Notes: generated by a model from the sequence alone, not told the origin. Shown: positions 21,701 through 34,813, counted from the stretch's first letter. The stretch is DNA of 64,000 bases from Excoecaria cochinchinensis (GCA_947683425.1 CANTUQ010000106.1:4550001-4614000); one strand, 5' to 3'. Made by a program: numbers and translations.

Positions 21701-23237
21701 AATTTCATAATCCATATTAATTATATAACCGAAATAGTTAGATGGTAAGTATGGAGTAAATGCGGATTAAGAAAATATAAAGTAACTTGATAACAGAAGT
21801 AAAGTTAAATGATAAAGTAGTAAAGTTATTAATGAGATGTCAATTGATAGGTAAGAGTGAAGAGTTTAAAGTTTAATATATATATATATATATATATAGC
21901 TGAAAAGTCAACAATGCATATTAATATCTTAAATTATGAAATAGATGTTAGTTTTATGATAAAAATTTTAATTAAATAACTGGTATTGGTATATGATCTT
22001 ATGAAATTAGTGATATGATGAAGTGGTTTTATGTATTTATATGAACTTTATATTCATCAATGTGTACTATATATATGTATATATGATAGTGGGCATTATT
22101 GGATTAGATGAAAGCTAGAATAATTGTTAATGTAGGAATGAACATTAATTGCTATGTTATAAGCATGTTGACTGTTTATTAATCCATGGAATTAGTATAG
22201 TGATGGATGACAAATGTGTTTTATATATGATCAAAATGCAATGAGATCTCAATTATGGAGTTGGAAACTTGATTATAAGCGTTTTATAAAGTCTCATCTT
22301 TTTGAGAAAATATTTAATGTATTGCATATATGTTGTTTTACTTTACAAAGCAGTTATATTTAACTTGCAGGTAAATAAATAATTTATGCTTAAGTGATAA
22401 TTGATATATATAAATTGTGAAACGTGATATATGGAAAGAGATAGTAATTCGCTACCTTAATACAAAAACATTATAATGTATGTATGTTTAAGTTGTATGT
22501 GTATATTTAATGTTTTATGCCTTGGATAAGTAAATTTGGTAGTCACCACTAAGCGTAAAGCTTAGCGCGTGGTTTACCCTCCCTTAGGTTAAAGATAGTA
22601 ACCAAGTGATTTATAGCACTGTTCCGAAGGAGTAATGTGGGATGGAAACCATGGCAAGGAGGCGTTAAGGTTAAGATTCTAGGGTGTGGATTACTTGAAT
22701 CCCATTACTAGTTGGCATGTATACTCCATAGATAATTGGGATATTGTATTGAAGATTTTGTATCAAACAATTATTTATAGCTGATAGTTTCGATGTATTA
22801 ATATTGTATCTTTGTATTTTGTATATTTGAATTGAGTATTGAAAGTGGATGTTATAAGTATATTATAATTTATGATGTGTGTGAGATTGGATCTAGATTG
22901 GAGGATGGGCAAACTTGTGTTGGAGTTTGAATTGAAGCAGGGTGAATGAGTATATATGATTATTTGAAGTGTAAGGACTTTCTGTTTACAGGGGGGATAG
23001 GCAATATTATAGAGGAAATTCTGTCGAAATTTCGGTAGAATTAAGTGGTATATTAGTATTTTGAACTGAATGAGTAGTAAAGTTTAATAGTTGTAGGACA
23101 GATGGAAAAAAAATAAAATAAAAAAATTTAAAATTTACCCAGATTTTTGCAATAATCTTAAGGGTAGTCTACAGACAATCAAGTAACCGTGCAGTAACGT
23201 AGGAACTGTAGTGTGTGTATAGATTAAGGGTGTTACA
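18769..23237 (+). repeat. N4a: 4.47-kb solo LTR with TSD TTACT
   Basis: Begins TGTAATGCCCCAAAATT and ends ATTAAGGGTGTTACA. The perfect 5-bp duplication TTACT lies at 18764-18768 and 23238-23242. No gag or pol frame occurs within it. It contains a GC-rich block (19056-19556), AATGA-type short repeats (21440-21475) and a (TA)n run (21879-21898). A single LTR of this size fits the very long LTRs of Tekay/Del-like gypsy elements (inference). Confidence 0.8.
19056..19556. other. GC-rich block inside the N4a LTR
   Basis: An abrupt GC-rich, GGAG/CGG-rich island in AT-rich DNA, opening short frames on both strands (for example 19306-19551 plus). The encoded peptides are Arg/Ser-rich with no domain. 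It probably belongs to the LTR's transcribed leader. Confidence 0.5.
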
Positions 23238-25815
23238 TTACTAGTCTAAAATTGTAACACAAAATGAGGTCGAAACTAGTCCCGGGAGCAGCATTTTGCC
23301 TGAGTAGGCACAACAGTCACAACTCGGCACAAATGCTCTCTGTCACGAATTGGCACCACCGTCATGAATTGTGACAGTTCTAGACTTGTTTTCCTTTGTT
23401 CTTTAGGCATCATTTTTCATTCTAGAGCACCTAAATGCACTTCTAAGGTATGGATTAGCAAAAAGTGAACCTATTAAACACTAAGCAAGGTAAAAATGAT
23501 TAAAGGGAAGCGATTACATTGTAAATACCTTAGAATTTTATATGTAAATGTTACATAAAACGAATATGGTATGTGCCAGGTATACCTATGCATTTCGTTC
23601 AGCACTTTGGAAATGTAGGCTATTCTATAATTGATAAATAAACCTATATACTGAATTATACCCTATGTATGGGATATGTTTGTATTTGTAAGTGTTGCAC
23701 TCATATTAGGTGTTCTATGCATGTGAAAATACTTTTAAGCATGTGAACATTTGGTAGGTAAGTTTGTTTATATATATATATGTGTGTGCAAGTATTTAGT
23801 CATAATGTGAACACGTAAATTAGTTATTCTATAATAACTATATGATATATATATACATGTATGAGAAGGATTTGAATAAATGTTATGAAAGAGGACTTCT
23901 TTAAAATGAATTTTTAAATATATATATGAACATTAATTTTGTGATTTGCATTAATACGCAAATGTTTTATATGAGTGTATAAACAATGACAACTGGATAG
24001 ATATATGTATTGATATCTGTATGCTTTATGATTTTGACTAGTTATTTATATTTTCCTATTTATTAAAATAATCTTTAACTCGTATTAATATGAAGTATGG
24101 TTTTAATAATGTATGATAAATAATTAGGTCCTCATAAAATGTGTTAAGGAAAATATCCGCTTGCTTATTTAACCATATTCCCTGAGAATGAATGTTTGAC
24201 TATGTAAATATATGTATGACCATTTGCATGTGCTTTTGACGACTTCTATGGGAGATCGTCCATATTATGTTGTTCCCCACTAAGCTATATGCTTAGCACG
24301 GGTGTTTCATCCGTGCGGGTACCGTAGTTAGAAGGGTTTACAGGACATCCCGCAACTGTAAAGGCCAACACGTCAATAAGAGTTCCTTGTGTCGGATTTG
24401 TACCATGTTATATTGAGATGAATGAATCTTCTGTTGTAACCTTATGTATCATGAATGTATTATGACTCTGAGATGAAAAAGACAATTTAGAAGTGTAATA
24501 TTAACTGTGTAATTTGTTATATGTATTAAGAATGGATAGTTCATGGCTTAGTATAATTGTAAAAGAAATTTTATAATTCTGATTTTTGATATTTGTTACT
24601 GTTACAAGTATGCTTGGTTTGGTGACATCTTTCATTTTTCGCCGTAAACCGACTATATTATGATACGGTTTACTACATACGGGGTTAGGGGTGTTACAGT
24701 CCCTCCTTTTTTGGCCATCCATGACTCACTAGATTGCTGATTTTCATTCTTTTCATACATATTTTTTTGTCCTTTTGTGTTACATTACATAATCTATTTT
24801 AATCTCTTGTTTTTTAGTATTTATAAGCTTTTATTTATTTTTATAATTTCAGTATGCATGTGTTTATTTATTTAAGTATTTATTTTGTTTATTGTGTTTC
24901 TAATGCTTTATTTTCTTTTCTTTTGTCTTTTCTGGCCCAAATATCCTGCTTATGTGCGTTTCCCAATGAATAGAGATTCGGAAGCTAGGATGCATGGGTT
25001 ATAATAATCCTTTTTATACTTTATTTATTTTTATTATTTTAGTTTGCCTTTCTTTGGTTTGGATTTGTAATAAAAAATGAATTTTTCTCCGCTAACATGA
25101 AAGTTCACTTAAGAATTTTATACAAGTAAAAATGGGATTTTTCTCAATAAATATGACCAATGTCTAGATTTTCTCTCGAAATGACACACAAAAGAAGAGT
25201 TTTTCTTTTATCAAAGCTCATCCCTTCTTTTTTTTTAAAAAAAAAAAAACTTGTGTAAGAACTCTTTATTTTTGTAAATATGCGGGAATCAATGTTCCCA
25301 CCTAAATGAATTTCTCGTTATATGTATGTTTTATTTTCCATGTTGTTGGATAATTCTACTTTTTTTTTATAGCTTTCTTTACATTGCTTATATTGTATTT
25401 TATATATTTTTATAAATCATGTGAGAAAAAAGATAGGAAATTAATCTTAAAAACTTGTTTATATAAATATCAACCAAAGTATAAGTAAGAGTGAAGTCCC
25501 GAATTATCTCTGGTTTAAGTTTCATGAGGTTAGATTTACTTTCATAACGTTTTACTGGGTGGCAACTCCATAATACCTACATCTTAATGCCCAAATAGAC
25601 GCACTTGTAGTTTGATTGCCAACAATAGAATAGGGGTACCCGAGACACTCTTTCATGCCTTTTTTAGGCTTGAAGGTTAGCAAATTGGGTTGAATCCCTG
25701 TCTATTGCGAAGCGACCAATCTTCACGAGTTAAATGAACCCTCATCCGGCCTCAGGTCCTGAAAGTGGACTTTTGATAACAACTAGTACCTATATCAGGT
25801 TCAGCACACGTCACA

Positions 25816-26260
25816 CCTGTGTATATGGGCATTCTTACTTGTTTGAACTAGCTTGGTAGCTCAGCTTCTCTGATCTCCTGACAGAAGGGGGAGATGGCAT
25901 TGCCATTGAATAAGGGCTTTTTAGGGTGCCTAAGTCTAAATTTTCTTATCTGCTGTAGGAACCACTTTTCATCTCTCTCTAACCTTGGGCCTTCATTTTT
26001 TTTCTTTTTCCTTTTTTGAAAACCTCCTCTTTGGGGTGCACATGTAGGATAAGTCATCTGCTATAGAAATTAAGGGTGACTGTGACCGCTTTGGAGTGTA
26101 GGTGGGATCGTTGAAGGCATGACTCCTGCTCGCAGGGAACATTTTCGCTTTCCCTTTGTCCCTCCTGCCTGACTCGCATACATCGAAGCGAGTGCCGGAT
26201 CTTACATTGACTTTATTTTTTGAGTCATGGATCACGATTCCTTTGTTTCTCTATCTCTTC
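25816..26260 (-). pseudogene. Tat-type gag N-terminus (N1)
   Basis: Two minus-strand frames (26235-25993 and 26057-25848) together read into the Tat gag landmark SPFCQEIREAELPS, then FKQVRMPIYTG, which normally introduces the conserved gag domain. A frameshift lies near 26000-26050 and a stop follows AELPS (25848). The sequence is cut at 25815 by N2a. Gag forms the particle that carries element RNA. Confidence 0.7.
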
Positions 26261-26564
26261 TCTTCTCTGCTTTCACCATTAACCTCGGAGTCCCTCATTG
26301 AGGTCTGAAGTTGCTTCCCCTTGAGGACATATTAGATAATACTTTTGTTGAAGTCTCTAAGGATCACTCTTAGATCTTTTATGATGATTGGAGTATTATT
26401 TGGTTATGCTATGAACTCCTCATTAAGTGCAGGAATTAGATTGTTAGGAGCAGGGGATCCCTGAGATTCATCCTGTCCACTGGTGGACCTTGATCTACCT
26501 TAATTGTTATCAAATTGGTTATCCCTCTCTGATCTAGAGTGTCTAATGCTTTTCGAATCTGCTA

Positions 26565-26588
26565 TGGTCTCTCAATAATAGTACCAAA
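26565..26588 (-). other. Probable primer-binding region of N1
   Basis: Directly after the 5' LTR (minus sense) the sequence reads tttggtactattattgag. A TGG two bases inside the LTR is the expected start of a primer-binding site. The tRNA could not be assigned. Confidence 0.4.
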
Positions 26589-26701
26589 TGATAAGTCTCG
26601 AGCTGTCAGAAGCTAGATGAGGCCAAATGGCAGTTGGTGTGCAAGCCAATTTGATCAGCAAGGCTTTGTACCTGCAATGAGAAAAGCCTCATCGGACTAG
26701 A
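26589..26701 (-). repeat. 5' LTR of N1, piece a (continues at 43419)
   Basis: Matches the first ~115 bp of 16156-16651 and stops at the N2b insertion duplication CTAGA (26697-26701). Confidence 0.85.
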
Positions 26702-27928
26702 TGTGATGCGCACCGGACCAGATCAATTCCCGGGTGCCCGCTTTTAGGGCTCAAGAGGGGTTGCGTCTTTTGATCTTGGGTGCCATGAGACATCTTGGAT
26801 ACCTCCTTCCCAATAGAACATTGAAAATGATCATCTAATCTCATGACACATTTAGGAATCTTTGAGGTATTTTGGAGTCGCCACCCAATTTACAAGAAAT
26901 TAGGAAAGTTCGTCTAAACTCGGAGGTCTTAAACCAGAGAAGGTGTTCGGAACTTCACTTTTATTAATGCTTTAAGTTAAGTTATAAATGGGTTTTTAGC
27001 AATTGAAATTTCATCTCTCATTTCACGCGATCATGCGATAAATTTAAAACTCATTTCAAGTATTTTTGGAAAAAAAGTAAAGAAAGCAATAAAAAAATGC
27101 GATAAAAAATTACAAGTAAAAAAAATGGGACAGAACAATCCCCCAAATAAAATCAAGCAAAACATAAATAAATAAATGAATTGCCCCAAAATTAATTACA
27201 AGGGCCCGAAATAAATACTACACAAGAAGAATAAAATAAAAGACATCATACATAAATCGGGACGTTTATTAGGAACATTGATTCCCTCATTCCACTGAGA
27301 AAGTCGAAGAGCTATTTTTGGTGTTTGGAAAAAATCGGGATGAATGATCCCATTTTGAGAAAATTAACTCTTCTTTTTAAAAGTGAGTTTTTATGGGTTG
27401 AAATTAGAATATTGGTCTCATTTTATTAAAAAAATCCCAATTTATTAATATAAAACTTTTTATGTGACTTTTAATTAACGTGCATAAAAATAAATTAATT
27501 TATTACAAATTACATCAAATAAAATAATAATAAAAACTAATGAAATGCTAAAGAAAGATAAATTCCACCAAAACGGTGTCTTCAAATCTCTATGGGCTCC
27601 CTCTTGGCATTGCAAAAGCTCACACATGAAAAATAAGTATTGAAATAAAAATACAAATGAAAGTGATGTTAGTAACAAAAAAACAAATTAAACATGTAAC
27701 ATATGAAAATGAATTAAAATAAATAAAATGTATCATACAATAAATTAAACATGTAACATATGAAAATGAATTAAAATAAATAAAATGCATCATGCAACAA
27801 ATTCAACATGTAACATATGAAAATGAATTAAAATAAGTAAAATACATCATGCATGACAAATCAATTAAATGACACAATAAAAATATGTAACTTATCATAT
27901 TAACAATTCAACATGCATAAAAAGCATA

Positions 27929-27929
<1 letters not shown>

Positions 27930-27970
<41 letters not shown>
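27930..27970. repeat. (AAT)n microsatellite in N2b
   Basis: Triplet run adjoining the N3b insertion site. The same LTR position in N4b holds (TTA)n. Confidence 0.85.
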
Positions 27971-27973
<3 letters not shown>

Positions 27974-28004
27974 TAATAACAAAAATAAAAAATAATGATA
28001 GTAA

Positions 28005-29441
28005 TGTTAAGTGCCTAATGTTGCATGTTTTAGCATTTTTTCCTCATTTTATTGCACTTAATTTTGGCTTAAATTAGTACCTTTTTACTTGTTTTGTGAT
28101 TTTGGTCATTGTAAGGTCAAAATAGTAAAAATGAAACAAATTGAAGCTAAATGGAGTGAATTTGGAACAGCCATGAAAGTTCAAGGAATTTATAAGCAAA
28201 GAGCTAATTTTGGGCTTAGCCTTACCCAAGGCTAAGGGGCAAGGGCAAGGAGCTCCCTTGCCCAAGGCTAACAGCCAGGCCGCGACAACAGATATCAATT
28301 TTCATATTTAAAGCCCGAAGTTGCCCTAGCCACCAGTTTTTCTCAGTCTGATTTTTAGGGATAATTAGGCTGTAATTAAGGGGATAATAGGCAGTATTTT
28401 TAGGAAGATAATAGTCCATTTAATATTTGTAATTTATTTTCAAAGTTTGAATAGGATTTGATGACCTTCCTAACTTATCTAGATTTTATTCCTTTATAGC
28501 TAGGGAAAAACGTGAATAGTGATATCTCTTCTTTTTCTTCTTCATCTAGGTTTATCTCAAGGCTGTAACAGGGAGTTTATTTTCTCAATTTAATTTAATT
28601 TTGTTTTTATTTCGATGATGTGTGGCTAAAAACTCTTCTTTCAGTTAAAGATCAATTCAAGGCCAGGTTTTAATTCACCGTGAGATTGTTGCAATTATTT
28701 ATTGTTCTTAATTTCATTTAATGTTCATGTTATTTACTGAAGTTTAGAGAAAGCATATCTCGATTATTATTTATTTTATGTTCAATGAGGCGCCGTTGTT
28801 CATTTAAATAAATAACATATTGCTAGTTGAATTTACTGAATCCGTAATTGTTTAGTGAAGTTAACGATAAGTGGCAATCATTATAACTTCCTCACAAGAG
28901 CTGTTATATTGAGTAAATACATGATTTAGTCTAAATCGGTCTCGCGTGAGGTCGGTTGGCTTAGGTTAGGTCTTTCTATTTCTTAATGCTGTTAATAAAT
29001 TAAATTCTTGTGCGTGTTTAGGGTTATTTATTGATTAGGAATTAATTATAGTTTTACTTGATTAATTCATTAATACGGAAAGATTAGGTCGGAAGCGCGA
29101 AGCCGACGGCTATAACTGGCTCATTATTTGATTTTTAGAATTATTCTGTCGTCAATGATCGGTTGAATTAATCCTGTGCTACGAATATCTTTAACTTGAA
29201 TTTATTATCTATTGGATTTCTTTTGATTAATTTACTGCTTGTTTATTTATTTCTTTACATTCAGTATTTGTTAGCTTTTATTTTATGAAAACCCCGTTAT
29301 TATGTTTTTAATGTAAAAAATCTGGTTATTTACAATTATTTCGGTGCTAGTCTCTGTGGATTCGACCCTTTCTTGCCCTATTTACAATTTATTTAGTAGG
29401 ATAATCGAGGTATTTATTTTTGGTGGTTTCGACACCCATCA
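28005..29441 (+). repeat. 5' LTR of N3b
   Basis: TGTTAAGTGCC...CGACACCCATCA, 1437 bp. The right 95 bp recur at 41969-42063. A GC-rich palindrome-like block near 28210-28275 repeats 'cttgcccaaggc' in both orientations. Confidence 0.9.
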
Positions 29442-29445
29442 AATT

Positions 29446-29463
29446 TTAGCGCCGTTGCCGAGG
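29446..29463 (+). other. Primer-binding site of N3b
   Basis: tagcgccgttgccgagga is the Athila-type site (TGGCGCCGTTGCCGGGG) with a G-to-A at base 2 and one later change, four bases inside the LTR. Confidence 0.85.
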
Positions 29464-29490
29464 ACTAGTCTAACTTGATTTAATTTGTTA

Positions 29491-31248
29491 ATGACCAAGT
29501 CTGAAATTTCGGAAGAAATTTTGTTCGATTCGAAAATTGAAAAAATAGCCCGGAGACTAAGGAAAGAGACAAGGTTACGCAAGGAACTTGCAAGAAGAGG
29601 AAACTGATTTTACTGAATTTTTAGTCGAAATAGAAGAGGAAAGAATGGCGAAACAGACTTTGAGAGAATTAAATGCACCCTCTTTGAACCAGCAGCCCCT
29701 GTGCATAACTTATTCGGCCTTGGACACCACTTTTGAACTAAAATCGAGGCTGATTCACTTATTACCCACTTTTCGTGGCTTAGAGAATGAAGATCCTCAC
29801 AAGCATTTGAAAGAATTCCATGTGGTTTGTTCAGGTATGAGGCCACAAGGAGTAACTGAAGAACAAGTGAAGTTGAGGGCCTTTCCATTTTCATTGGCTG
29901 ATTCGGCAAAGGAATGGTTATTGAATTTACCATCAAGAACAATCACAACATGGACTGATATGTTGAGAATGTTTTTAGATAAGTTTTATCCAGCCTCCCG
30001 AGCTGCTGTAATTCGGAGGGAAATAAGTGGAATCAGACAAAAGGATGTAGAGTCACTTCACGACTATTGGGAAAGATTCAAGAAATTATGTGCAAGCTGC
30101 CCCCAACATGGAATTACTGATCAGTCCCTTATTCAATATTTTTATGAAGGTATGTTGAGCATGGAAATGAGGATGATATATGCAGAAAGTGGGGGAAGCC
30201 TCAACAATAAAACCCCAGCACAAGCATGTGAGTTAATACAAAACATGGCAGCCACTTCTCAACAGTTTGGAAAATATCAAGACCCCCCAAGAAGAGTACA
30301 TGAGGTAAGTTCTTCTTCCATTGAAGATAAACTGAATGCTCTAACTGTTCTTGTGCAAAATATGACTTCATGAACATCTTCACAAGTAAGGGTGTGTGGG
30401 ATATGTGCATACGCTGGACATCCAACTGATATGTGTCCTATACTGCAAGAAGACTCACAAGAGTAAGCAAATGCGATGGGAGGATATTCTGGACAGCCTT
30501 ATAGGAAATATGATCCATATTCCAACACATATAATCCAGGATGGCGAGATCATCCCAACTTCAGTTATGGAGCTAGGCAGCAAAATTCACAGCAACAATT
30601 TCAACCTAGGCTACCACAACAGCCTGCTCAACCAGCTCCTAAATAAGGTAATAGTCTTGAAGATATTGTTCATTCTTTAGCTAATAATATGCAGGATATG
30701 CAACAGCATGCAAAGCAATCAGATTCAAGAATTCAGAATTTGGAGACACAAATGAGCCAAATAGCACAATCCTTGAGTAGAATAGAGTCTCAAGGACGTT
30801 TGCCCTCACAAACCATAGAAAATTCGAGGCAAAATGCGAGTGCTGTCGTTCTAAGGAGTGGAAAAGAGCTGGAGCAACCCCTACTCAAAGGAGAGAATCA
30901 GAAAAAGCAAAAGGGAGTAGAGAGAGAAGCAGAAATTGAGCAAAAAGTGCAGCCCATAGGAAAAAATTCAGAACAGCCCCCTGTTTTAGTTGTGCAGCCC
31001 CCATTTCCTGAAAGGTTAGCTAAATCTAAAAAGGAGAAAGAGGAAAAAGACATCTTTGAGACATTTCGCAAGATTGAGGTAAATATTCCTTTGATTGGTG
31101 CAATTAAACAAATACCAAAATATGCGAAATTTCTTAAAGATCTTTGTACTAACAAGAAAAAACAGGTTGGCTATGAGAAAATTATTGTGAATGAAAATGT
31201 TTCAGCTGTTATTCAAAGAAAAATGCCAAAAACTGCAAGGATAAAGGT
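29491..31248 (+). pseudogene. Athila gag region (N3b)
   Basis: ATG at 29491 opens a frame (KIARRLRKETRLRKELA) that shifts near 29580 into the long frame ending at 30373. That frame holds the gag core (HLKEFHVVCSGM, LADSAKEWL, TWTDMLRMFLDKFYPASR). A TGA stops it at 30371-30373. After the stop comes a CX2CX4HX4C zinc knuckle (30395-30436) in the same frame as gag, then a Gln-rich frame (30689-31321) with heptad-like KQ repeats and PPFPERL, which precedes the protease. Gag forms the particle; the breaks make it inactive. Confidence 0.88.
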
Positions 31249-31788
31249 ATGTTTGCTATTTCCTGTAAAATTGGTGATTTTATTGTTAAAAGAGCTATGT
31301 GTGATTTGGGTGCGTCCATAAATGTCATGCCTAAATCTATATATATCTCTTTAAATGCTGGACCCTTAGAAGAAACAGGAATAGTCATTCAATTGGCAAA
31401 CAGGTCAATAGTCTATCTTGAGGGATTGTTAAAAGATGTGTTGGTTCAGGTTAATGATTTAATTTTTCCTACTAATTTTTATGTGATTGACATGGATGAT
31501 GAAGAAAATTCAGGTGATTCAGCTGACATTTTGTTAGGTAGGCCATTTCTTCAAACAGCTAGAACTAAAATTGATGTATACAAAGGTACTCTTATAATGG
31601 AATTTGATGGTGAGATAGTTCAATTCAATATGTATGATGCTATGACATATCCATGTGAGATGGCTTCTGTTTGTGGAATTGATGTTATTGAACAACTAAC
31701 TCAAAAAGTGTTTGAAATTAGTGGGTCTGACAAGTTGCAGGTTGCTTTAACTGAAAATATTCATGGGAATAGGTTTGATGCAGTGTAA
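31249..31788 (+). pseudogene. Athila aspartic protease (N3b)
   Basis: The frame holds CDLGASINVMPKSIY (DLGAS, the Athila version of the D-S/T-G active site) and ILLGRPFLQTA (the flap/ILG block). It would cleave the Gag-Pol polyprotein. A frameshift separates it from gag (frames overlap at 31249-31321) and a stop at 31786 separates it from RT. Confidence 0.88.
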
Positions 31789-31824
31789 GAAGAACTGAGT
31801 ATTGAAGATGAGCTGCAGGAAGTA

Positions 31825-33087
31825 GTGATGGAGTTAGAGGCTTTGAAACCGGTGGTACGTGCGTCTAATTCTTTGGAATTAACTAGCACTAACAAAATGT
31901 TTTTACCATCTGTGTTGCAGGCACTAGAATTGGAACTTAAGGTGTTGCCCGACCATTTAAAGTATGTTTATTTGGGTGAGGAGAAAACACTCCCAGTGAT
32001 AATTTCCAATGAGGTACAACCCAAGGAAGAGAAGCTACTGATACAAGCTTTGAGAGAGCATAAAGAGGCAATTGGGTGGACAATTGCCGATATAAAAGGC
32101 ATAAGTTCTTCTACTTGCATGCATAGGATCCATTTGGAAGAAGATATTAAGCCCAACAGGCAAGCACAAAGAAGGTTGAACCCACCAATGATGGAAGTTG
32201 TGAAGAAGGAAATACAAAAGATGTTAGATGCAGGAGTGATATACCCGATTTCAGACAGTAATTGGGTGAGTCCAGTCCAAGTTGTACCCAAAAAGACAGG
32301 AATCACGGTTGTGGAGAATGAGAATGGGGAGATGGTGCCCACCCGCGTCCAAAATGGGTGGAGGGTTTGTATAGACTACCGGAAGTTGAATGCCTCTACT
32401 AGAAAAGATCATTTTCCACTTCCCTTTATTAAGCAAATGCTAGAAAGGCTTGCTGAAAAATCTTTTTACTGTTGTCTTGATGGTTATACAGGTTTTTATC
32501 AAATAATGGTGGCACCCAAAGACCAGGAGAAAACCACTTTCACCTGCCCCTTTGGTACATTTGCCTACCGAAGGATGCCATTTGGACTTTGCAATGCTCC
32601 AGCAACTTTCCAACAATGTATGGTAAGCATCTTTTCAGATTATGTTGAGAAAATAATAGAAGTCTTTATGGATGATTTTACGGTCTATGGTAATTCCTTT
32701 CATGAATGTCTGTCTAATTTAATCAAGATTTTGAAAAGATGTTTAGAGTCAAATATGGTCCTTAATTATGAGAAATGCCATTTTATGGTAGACCAGGGTT
32801 TGATTTTGGATGTCATTGTGTCTTCAAAAGGTATAGAGGTAGACAAGGATAAAATAGGTGTTATACAATCTCTTCCTTACCCTGCAAGTGTGCGAGAAGT
32901 TCGTTCTTTTCTTAGACATGCAAGTTTTTATAAACGCTTCATCAAAGATTTCTCAAAAATCACCCAACTTTTGTGTAAATTGTTCCAAAAAGATGTGGCA
33001 TTCGAGTTCGATCAAGCCTGCAAGGATGCATTTGATGCACTAAAAGAAAGATTGATCTCTGCGCCAATTATCCAGCCCCCTAACTAG
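31825..33087 (+). pseudogene. Athila reverse transcriptase (N3b)
   Basis: 420 codons. RT blocks in order: NWVSPVQVVPKK, WRVCIDYRKLNA, CLDGYTGFYQI, FGTFAYRRMPFGLCNAPATFQ, and FMDDFTVYG with the catalytic Asp pair. The reading ends at a TAG (33085-33087) where the family has Trp (PPNWDxPFEIM), a single nonsense change. The RNase H frame continues in phase. It copies element RNA to DNA. Confidence 0.93.
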
Positions 33088-34446
33088 GATTTTCCCTGTG
33101 AAATAATGTACGACGCCAGTAATCATGCAGTAGGGGCTGCTCTTGGCCAAAGAATTGACAAAAATCCACATGTGATTTATTATGCTTCACGGACATTGGA
33201 TACTGCCCAAAGCAACTATTCAACAATAGAGAAAGAACTTTTAACTATTGTTTTTGCTTTAGAAAAATTCCGGCAATATTTGTTGGGTATTAAAGTAATT
33301 GTTTTCTCTGATCATGCAGGTTTGAGATATTTGCTGAAAAATAAGGAAGCTAAACCACGTTTAATTCGGTGGATTCTCTTATTGCAAGAATTTAATCTTG
33401 AAATTAGAGACAAAAAGGGGTCTAAAAATTTGGTGGCTGATCATCTCAGTAGATTGTTGTTAAATGATGACGCATTGCCTATAAATGATGATTTTTCGGA
33501 TGAACATTTACTTGCCATAGCAACTAATAAGCCCTGGTATGCTGATATTGTGAATTTCTTGGTTACAGGTGCTGTCCCTGAAGACTTTTTCAGATTTGAG
33601 AAAGACAAGTTGAAGAGAGATGCCAAATATTATGGTTGGGATGAACCTTACTTGTGGAAATATTGTTCTGACCAAATTATTCGACGATGTGTCCCTGACA
33701 GTGAAGTGCAGTCTATCTTGCAATTCTGTCACTCCGAGGCATGTGGAGGTCATTTTGGACCCAAAAGAACAGCTAGGAAGGTTTTAGAATGTGGTTTGTT
33801 TTGGCCTCATTTATTTAAAGACGCGTATTTATACTGTAAGTCTTGTGACAAATGTCAAAGAACAGGTAATCTGGGACACAGGGATCAAATGCCACTCGCA
33901 CCTATATTAATCTGTGAAATATTTGATGTGTGGGATATTGATTTCATGGGGCCATTTCCATCTTCTTTTGGAAATACTTATATTTTACTTGCAGTAGATT
34001 ATGTTTCTAAATGGGTTGAAGCTAAGGCCACAAGAACTGATGATGCCAAAACTGTGGTGAATTTTATCAAAAATAATATATTTTGCAGGTTTGGCACCCC
34101 AAGAGTACTCATAAGTGACAGAAGGACACATTTTTGTAACAAAATTATGGATACATTGTTGAAAAAGTATGGAGTTACACATCGATTATTGACTGCCTAC
34201 CACCCTCAGACCAGTGGACAAGCTGAAATTTCCAACCGAGAAGTAAAATCTATACTGAAGAAAACGGTGAATCCAACTAGGAAGGACTGGAGTTTGAAGC
34301 TGGAAGATGCTCTTTGGGCTTACAGGACTGCTTACAAGACACCTATCGGTATGTCCCCGTATCGACTGGTGTATGGCAAACCATGTCACTTACCAGTAGA
34401 GCTGGAGCACAAAGCATATTGGGCTATAAAGCGATGCAGCAGGTGA
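33088..34446 (+). pseudogene. Athila RNase H and integrase (N3b)
   Basis: The frame is in phase with RT after the TAG. RNase H: MYDASNHAVGAAL, TIEKELL, VFSDHAGLRYLL, NLVADHLSRL, with D-E-D-D residues present. Integrase: an HHCC zinc region (CHSEACGGHFG to CDKCQRTG) and core Asp/Asp/Glu (DIDFMGPF, ISDRRTHF with Arg for the usual Gly, SNREVKSIL). A frameshift near 34420-34440 causes the stop at 34444. Integrase inserts element cDNA. Confidence 0.93.
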
Positions 34447-34813
34447 GAAACGTAAATTAGAGATCCAAGAACTAGAAGAATTAAGAAATGAAGCTTATGA
34501 AAGTTCCAAAATTTACAAGGAGAAAACAAAAAGGTTCCATGACAAGATGATCTCTAGGAAAGAATTTCAAATAGGACAGAAAGTTTTATTATTTTATTCA
34601 CGTTTGAAATTATTTTCAGGGAAATTGAGGTCCAGATGGATAGGACCTTTTATTGTTATTAATGTTTTTGCTCATGGTGCAGTCGAAATACAGAGTATGG
34701 AGAATGGAAAAATTTTTAAAGTTAATGGCCATCGCCTCAAACCCTTTTATGATGGATTTGTAGCTGAAGGACATGAACAAACACAGCTGGCTTTGCCTGT
34801 GGGAGAGGATTGA
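34440..34813 (+). pseudogene. Athila integrase C-terminus (N3b)
   Basis: A second frame after the frameshift gives EIQELEELRNEAYESSKIY and then GQKVLLFYSRLKLFSGKLRS and WIGPFIV, the SH3-like C-terminal DNA-binding part. It ends TGA at 34811-34813. Confidence 0.88.

Larger units (their letters stand above)
17613..24698 (+). repeat. N3a: solo LTR with TSD GTCCC, interrupted by N4a
   Basis: Starts tataaggacccaaaatac (TG changed to TA) and ends ggggttaggggtgttaca. It is flanked by GTCCC at 17608-17612 and 24699-24703. Without N4a it is ~2.6 kb. No primer-binding site or coding domain is present, so it is a solo LTR. A module near 24275-24310 (ccactaag...gcttagc) is shared with N4a at 22543-22580, pointing to related families. 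Long LTRs ending GGGTGTTACA are known in Tekay/Del-type chromoviruses; that assignment is inference. Confidence 0.78.
16703..25815 (+). mobile_element. N2a: LTR of the TGGCGACTCC-primer gypsy family, 5' truncated, inside N1 gag
   Basis: Pieces 16703-17612 and 24704-25815 resemble the LTRs of N2b and N4b. 'gtctataggtattttt' matches a spot ~55 bp inside the N4b LTR. The right end, gttcagcacacgtcaca, matches the N4b LTR end (40700-40716). The first ~55 bp of the LTR and most of the N1 interior are missing at the left joint, so a deletion occurred there. N3a is inserted within it. Diverged; the left edge is approximate. Confidence 0.6.

Noticed and set aside
18769..23237. Non-LTR interpretation of the 4.5-kb unit as a host gene region
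   Set aside because: TG/CA ends, a perfect 5-bp TSD and insertion inside another LTR favour a solo LTR.
25848..26235. Free-standing minus-strand gene
   Set aside because: The two frames form the N-terminus of Tat gag next to the N1 5' LTR, so they are element-derived.
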